Assembly: GCA_023251415.1 (NCBI GenBank)
Contig: JAHEYX010000096.1
Coordinates: forward strand, 1-9,575
DNA: 9,575 nt
Reading direction: 5' to 3'
Source of the DNA: Chitinophagales bacterium
Lineage (GTDB): Bacteria; Bacteroidota; Bacteroidia; Chitinophagales; CAIODY01
Of the stretch, positions 6,775 to 9,575 are shown piece by piece; positions within the stretch are counted from its first letter, which is position 1; each line of letters starts with the position of its first letter. The notes beneath the pieces are model-generated. The model was not told the origin of the DNA, ran no database searches, and worked only from the letters and a program-made list of their open reading frames with translations. The translations under genes and the position numbers were made by a program.

Positions 6775-6778
6775 CGAA

Positions 6779-7807
6779 TTGAAAAGGACTATTCAAATAT
6801 CATTGTTCTGGATAGCATCCTTGCTATTATACTTTGCTCCAAATGCGGTTCAGGCTCAACAAACTGACAGTCTGCTCATTGATACCATTGATAACCATCC
6901 GGTTGTTGTTTTGGCCGAATTTTGTATCAACCCAATTTGTACAGAATTTGTCCAACCCTATATCATTCAATATACTAAAAATGATCACCAACAAATAAAG
7001 TATGTTATTCAATGTGGTAAACAAACCCTTCCCGCAATTGAAGCTGTTTTGCGTGAAGAAGAAGTGCCTGATGAATTAAAATACATTGCCTTTATTGAAT
7101 CCCATTTTAATAATCACATCACTTCACGTTCCGGTGCTAAAGGCTTATGGCAATTTATCCGACCAACTGCCGTGGGTTGCGGTTTGAAAGTCAATAACAA
7201 AATTGATGAACGTACCAATACCGTAAAATCAACTCGTGCAGCCGCTCGCTATTTCAAACGCTTGTACAATAACTACCACGATTGGCTATTAGTTATTGCT
7301 GCCTATAATTGCGGTGATGGTGCGGTCAATTCATACATCAACAAAGCCGGCACCTCTAACTTTTGGGACGTGTATAAATACTTGCCTCGTCAAACCAAAC
7401 AATACATCGCGCATTATTTGGGTATTTTGAACGTTATGAATGCTTATCGCGCGAACATGGCTATTCAAGATTACCTCGATTTTCAAATGCATGTAAAACG
7501 GGATACTACACTTGTAGCTTACACAAATGTTTATGCCACTGTTAAAGTAGATACCGGTAAACAGAAACAGCCAATGCCAACAGCAACTGTACCTGAACAA
7601 ACGCCCAAAGCCAACAGTACCGACTCAAAAGCCACTAATGAAATTACCGGGAAAGACTATTTTATCTATGTTATCAAAAAAGGAGATACCTTGATTGGCA
7701 TTTCAAAACGATACCCTAAAAATAGCCCTGCTAGTATTAGATCAACTAACAATATTGTAAAAGATACCCAATTACAACTCGGAACCACAATATTATTAGA
7801 AAAATAA
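6779..7807 (+). CDS. MltD-like lytic transglycosylase with LysM domain
   Basis: The product has 342 residues and is a periplasmic or envelope murein lytic transglycosylase, cleaving the MurNAc-GlcNAc bond with formation of the 1,6-anhydro end. Residues 1-26 are a signal peptide (MKRTIQ, hydrophobic core, cut after AVQA). The SLT/GH23 domain spans about 95-230 and shows the catalytic Glu107 in FIESHF, then SGAKGLWQF, then AAYNCGDG, then a helix ending QYIAHYLG. A Pro/Thr-rich linker (about 255-292) leads to one LysM module (about 296-341, IYVIKKGDTLIGISKRY), which binds peptidoglycan glycan. I place the start at TTG 6779, since it opens exactly at the signal peptide. A further TTG at 6725 inside gatA would add 18 residues and spoil it. 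E. coli MltD carries more than one LysM, so this is a shorter form. It has no lipobox. Confidence 0.92.
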   Translation: MKRTIQISLFWIASLLLYFAPNAVQAQQTDSLLIDTIDNHPVVVLAEFCINPICTEFVQPYIIQYTKNDHQQIKYVIQCGKQTLPAIEAVLREEEVPDELKYIAFIESHFNNHITSRSGAKGLWQFIRPTAVGCGLKVNNKIDERTNTVKSTRAAARYFKRLYNNYHDWLLVIAAYNCGDGAVNSYINKAGTSNFWDVYKYLPRQTKQYIAHYLGILNVMNAYRANMAIQDYLDFQMHVKRDTTLVAYTNVYATVKVDTGKQKQPMPTATVPEQTPKANSTDSKATNEITGKDYFIYVIKKGDTLIGISKRYPKNSPASIRSTNNIVKDTQLQLGTTILLEK

Positions 7808-7854
7808 ACACGAATTTACCAATTTAGCGTTCCGATTTACTTAAAACAAATGAC

Positions 7855-9575
7855 ATGCGTAAACCTCTAAGAAAGTCCGAAGCTCTTGATTATCACTCCA
7901 AAGGCCGTCCCGGAAAGATTGAAGTCATTCCAACCAAAGAAACCAAAACACAACGCGATTTAGCATTAGCCTACTCTCCGGGTGTTGCTGAACCTTGCCT
8001 TGAAATTGAACGAGATATTGAAAACGTTTATAAATACACCGCAAAAGGCAATTTAGTTGCTGTAATCAGCAATGGTACTGCAGTGCTTGGTTTGGGTGAT
8101 ATTGGCCCCGAAGCGTCTAAACCCGTAATGGAAGGAAAAGGCTTATTGTTCAAGATTTTTGCAGATATCGATGTGTTTGATATCGAACTCAATACCAAAG
8201 ATGTAGAAGAGTTTATTCGTACTGTTAAGATTTTGGAACCAACTTTTGGTGGTGTTAACTTAGAAGATATTAAAGCTCCTGAATGTTTCGAAATTGAAGA
8301 ACGGCTTAAGAAGGAAATGAATATTCCTATTATGCATGATGATCAACACGGTACCGCTATTATTTCATCTGCAGGTTTATTAAACGCTTTGGAAATTGTA
8401 GGTAAAAAAATTGATGAAGTAAAAGTACTTGTGTTAGGTGCCGGCGCCTCTGCCATTAGCTGTACTAAGCTTTATATGAGTTTAGGGGTAAAGAAAGAGA
8501 ACCTGGTTATGTTCGACAGTAAAGGTGCTATCACCAAATCACGTACAGATTTAGATAAATACAAATCGCAATTTGCTTGCGAACGTGAATACGACTCGTT
8601 ATTAGAGGCCTTTAAAGATGCGGATGTGTTTTTAGGACTGAGCAAAGGAAACATGGTTACGCCTGATATGTTGAAGGTAATGGCTCCGAATCCAATTGTG
8701 TTTGCTTTGGCCAACCCAACCCCTGAAATTAGCTACGATGAAGCAATTGCAGCGCGTAAAGATATTATTTTGGCAACCGGACGTTCCGATTATCCTAATC
8801 AAGTGAATAATGTATTGGGTTTCCCATACATCTTCCGTGGAGCAATAGATGTGCGTGCTAAAGAAATTAATGAAGCCATGAAATTGGCTGCTGTTCATGC
8901 TTTGGCAGGCTTAGCCAAATCACCGGTTCCGGATATTGTGAACATGGCTTACAATGAAAAAAACATCAGTTTCGGTCGTCAATACATTATTCCAAAACCG
9001 GTTGATCCGCGTTTATTGACAACCGTTGCTCCGGCCGTTGCAAAAGCTGCCATGGACTCTAAAGTGGCTAAACATCCCATTAAGGATATGAAAGCCTACG
9101 TTCAAGAATTGGCACAACGCAGAGGTGGTGATGACCAATTGTTTAGAATGTTAACCAATAAAGCCAAACGCCAACCTAAACGTGTTGTAATGGCAGATGC
9201 GGATAACGTGAAAATATTGAAAGCTGCGCAAGTGTTGTGTGATGAAGGAATAGCAGTGCCGATTTTATTAGGCAATCAAGCTAAAATTGAATCCTTAATT
9301 AAAATGAACAACATTGAATTAAGTGATGAAATAACAATCATAGATCCGAAATCACCGGAAATGGAGAAGAAGCGTTATGCTTTTGCTGAACTATTTTTCG
9401 ATAAGCGTAAACGTAAAGGGGTTAACTTATTTGAATCCAAAAAAATCATGCGCGACCGTACGCATTTTGGCGCTATGATGGTGGAGACAGGTGAAGCAGA
9501 TGTTATGGTGGGTGGACTAACACGTAATTATGCCGATATTATTCGTCCGGCTTTACAAATCATCGGTACGCATCC
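7855..9575 (+). CDS. maeB: NADP-dependent malic enzyme with phosphotransacetylase-like C-terminal domain, 3' truncated by window
   Basis: This enzyme oxidatively decarboxylates malate to pyruvate with NADP(H). The frame opens at ATG 7855 and stays open to the window edge, giving 573 full codons of an expected roughly 750-770. The malic enzyme part shows AYSPGVAEP with the catalytic Tyr40, NGTAVLGLGDIG, MEGKGLLFK with the catalytic Lys95, the metal-binding stretch PTFGGVNLEDI, and HDDQHGTA with Asp162/Asp163. The Rossmann dinucleotide site is GAGASAIS near 194-201, and ATGRSDYPNQVNN follows. From about residue 440 (PKRVVMADADNVKILKAA) the sequence turns into the phosphate-acetyltransferase-like domain of the MaeB class, usually regulatory rather than catalytic, and is cut inside it after VGGLTRNYADIIRPAL. 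It lies 47 bp after the transglycosylase with an A-rich leader and no clear Shine-Dalgarno. In Bacteroidota, ruvA and sprA often follow this gene, which cannot be checked here. Confidence 0.95.
   Translation, partial: MRKPLRKSEALDYHSKGRPGKIEVIPTKETKTQRDLALAYSPGVAEPCLEIERDIENVYKYTAKGNLVAVISNGTAVLGLGDIGPEASKPVMEGKGLLFKIFADIDVFDIELNTKDVEEFIRTVKILEPTFGGVNLEDIKAPECFEIEERLKKEMNIPIMHDDQHGTAIISSAGLLNALEIVGKKIDEVKVLVLGAGASAISCTKLYMSLGVKKENLVMFDSKGAITKSRTDLDKYKSQFACEREYDSLLEAFKDADVFLGLSKGNMVTPDMLKVMAPNPIVFALANPTPEISYDEAIAARKDIILATGRSDYPNQVNNVLGFPYIFRGAIDVRAKEINEAMKLAAVHALAGLAKSPVPDIVNMAYNEKNISFGRQYIIPKPVDPRLLTTVAPAVAKAAMDSKVAKHPIKDMKAYVQELAQRRGGDDQLFRMLTNKAKRQPKRVVMADADNVKILKAAQVLCDEGIAVPILLGNQAKIESLIKMNNIELSDEITIIDPKSPEMEKKRYAFAELFFDKRKRKGVNLFESKKIMRDRTHFGAMMVETGEADVMVGGLTRNYADIIRPALQIIGTH

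Noticed and set aside
6725..6778. TTG start for the lytic transglycosylase inside gatA
   Set aside because: It adds an 18-residue Arg/Pro-rich leader before the signal peptide and overlaps the gatA coding end by 50 bp. The TTG at 6779 gives a normal signal peptide.
7331..7600. 89-residue minus-strand open frame inside the transglycosylase gene
   Set aside because: It is antisense to conserved SLT-domain coding sequence and has no recognisable family pattern.
8472..8898. Overlapping minus-strand open frames inside maeB
   Set aside because: They are shadows of the malic enzyme frame, which is continuous and conserved throughout.
1..9575. CRISPR array, tRNA, rRNA, insertion sequence, toxin-antitoxin or defence genes
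   Set aside because: I looked for direct repeats, transposase-like or nuclease-like motifs and cloverleaf-type sequence and saw none. Almost all the sequence is accounted for by ordinary genes.

Overview
The window looks like a chromosomal piece from a member of the Bacteroidota, probably near the Chitinophagales/Sphingobacteriales. The evidence is a type IX secretion (T9SS) C-terminal sorting domain, a four-cysteine N-terminal module of a kind I know only from this phylum, AT-rich sequence, a lack of clear Shine-Dalgarno sites, and a TAnnTTTG-type promoter box ahead of tatA. No rRNA, tRNA, CRISPR array, insertion sequence or phage gene is visible. I see no sign of recent transfer.

Left part (1-2232, + strand): the 3' end of a probable family-4 glycosyltransferase is followed by a complete secreted serine hydrolase. 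The hydrolase is of the X-Pro dipeptidyl-peptidase/CocE (S15) type, has an intact Ser-Asp-His triad and ends in a T9SS sorting domain.

Middle part (2240-4848, - strand): there are two pairs of minus-strand genes. The first transcribed pair (4848 down to 3788) is a membrane-anchored Bacteroidota family protein and a DinB-like helical protein. It is closed by a strong intrinsic terminator at 3731-3769. The second pair (3660 down to 2240) is a secreted protein of unknown function followed after 2 bp by a four-Cys, single-membrane-segment protein of unknown function. The last gene converges on the hydrolase gene with only 7 bp between the two stop codons.

Right part (5071-9575, + strand): tatA, gatA, a LysM-bearing MltD-like lytic transglycosylase and maeB (malic enzyme with a phosphotransacetylase-like tail, cut by the window edge) all point the same way with gaps of 51, 4 and 47 bp. 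This is a housekeeping run covering protein export, Gln/Asn-tRNA transamidation, cell-wall turnover and C4/pyruvate metabolism. gatA and the transglycosylase both appear to start at TTG.

Most of the window is ordinary. The parts with the most unexplained biology are the two unknown genes at 2240-3660, especially the four-Cys module, and the DinB-like protein that seems to lack its metal ligands.
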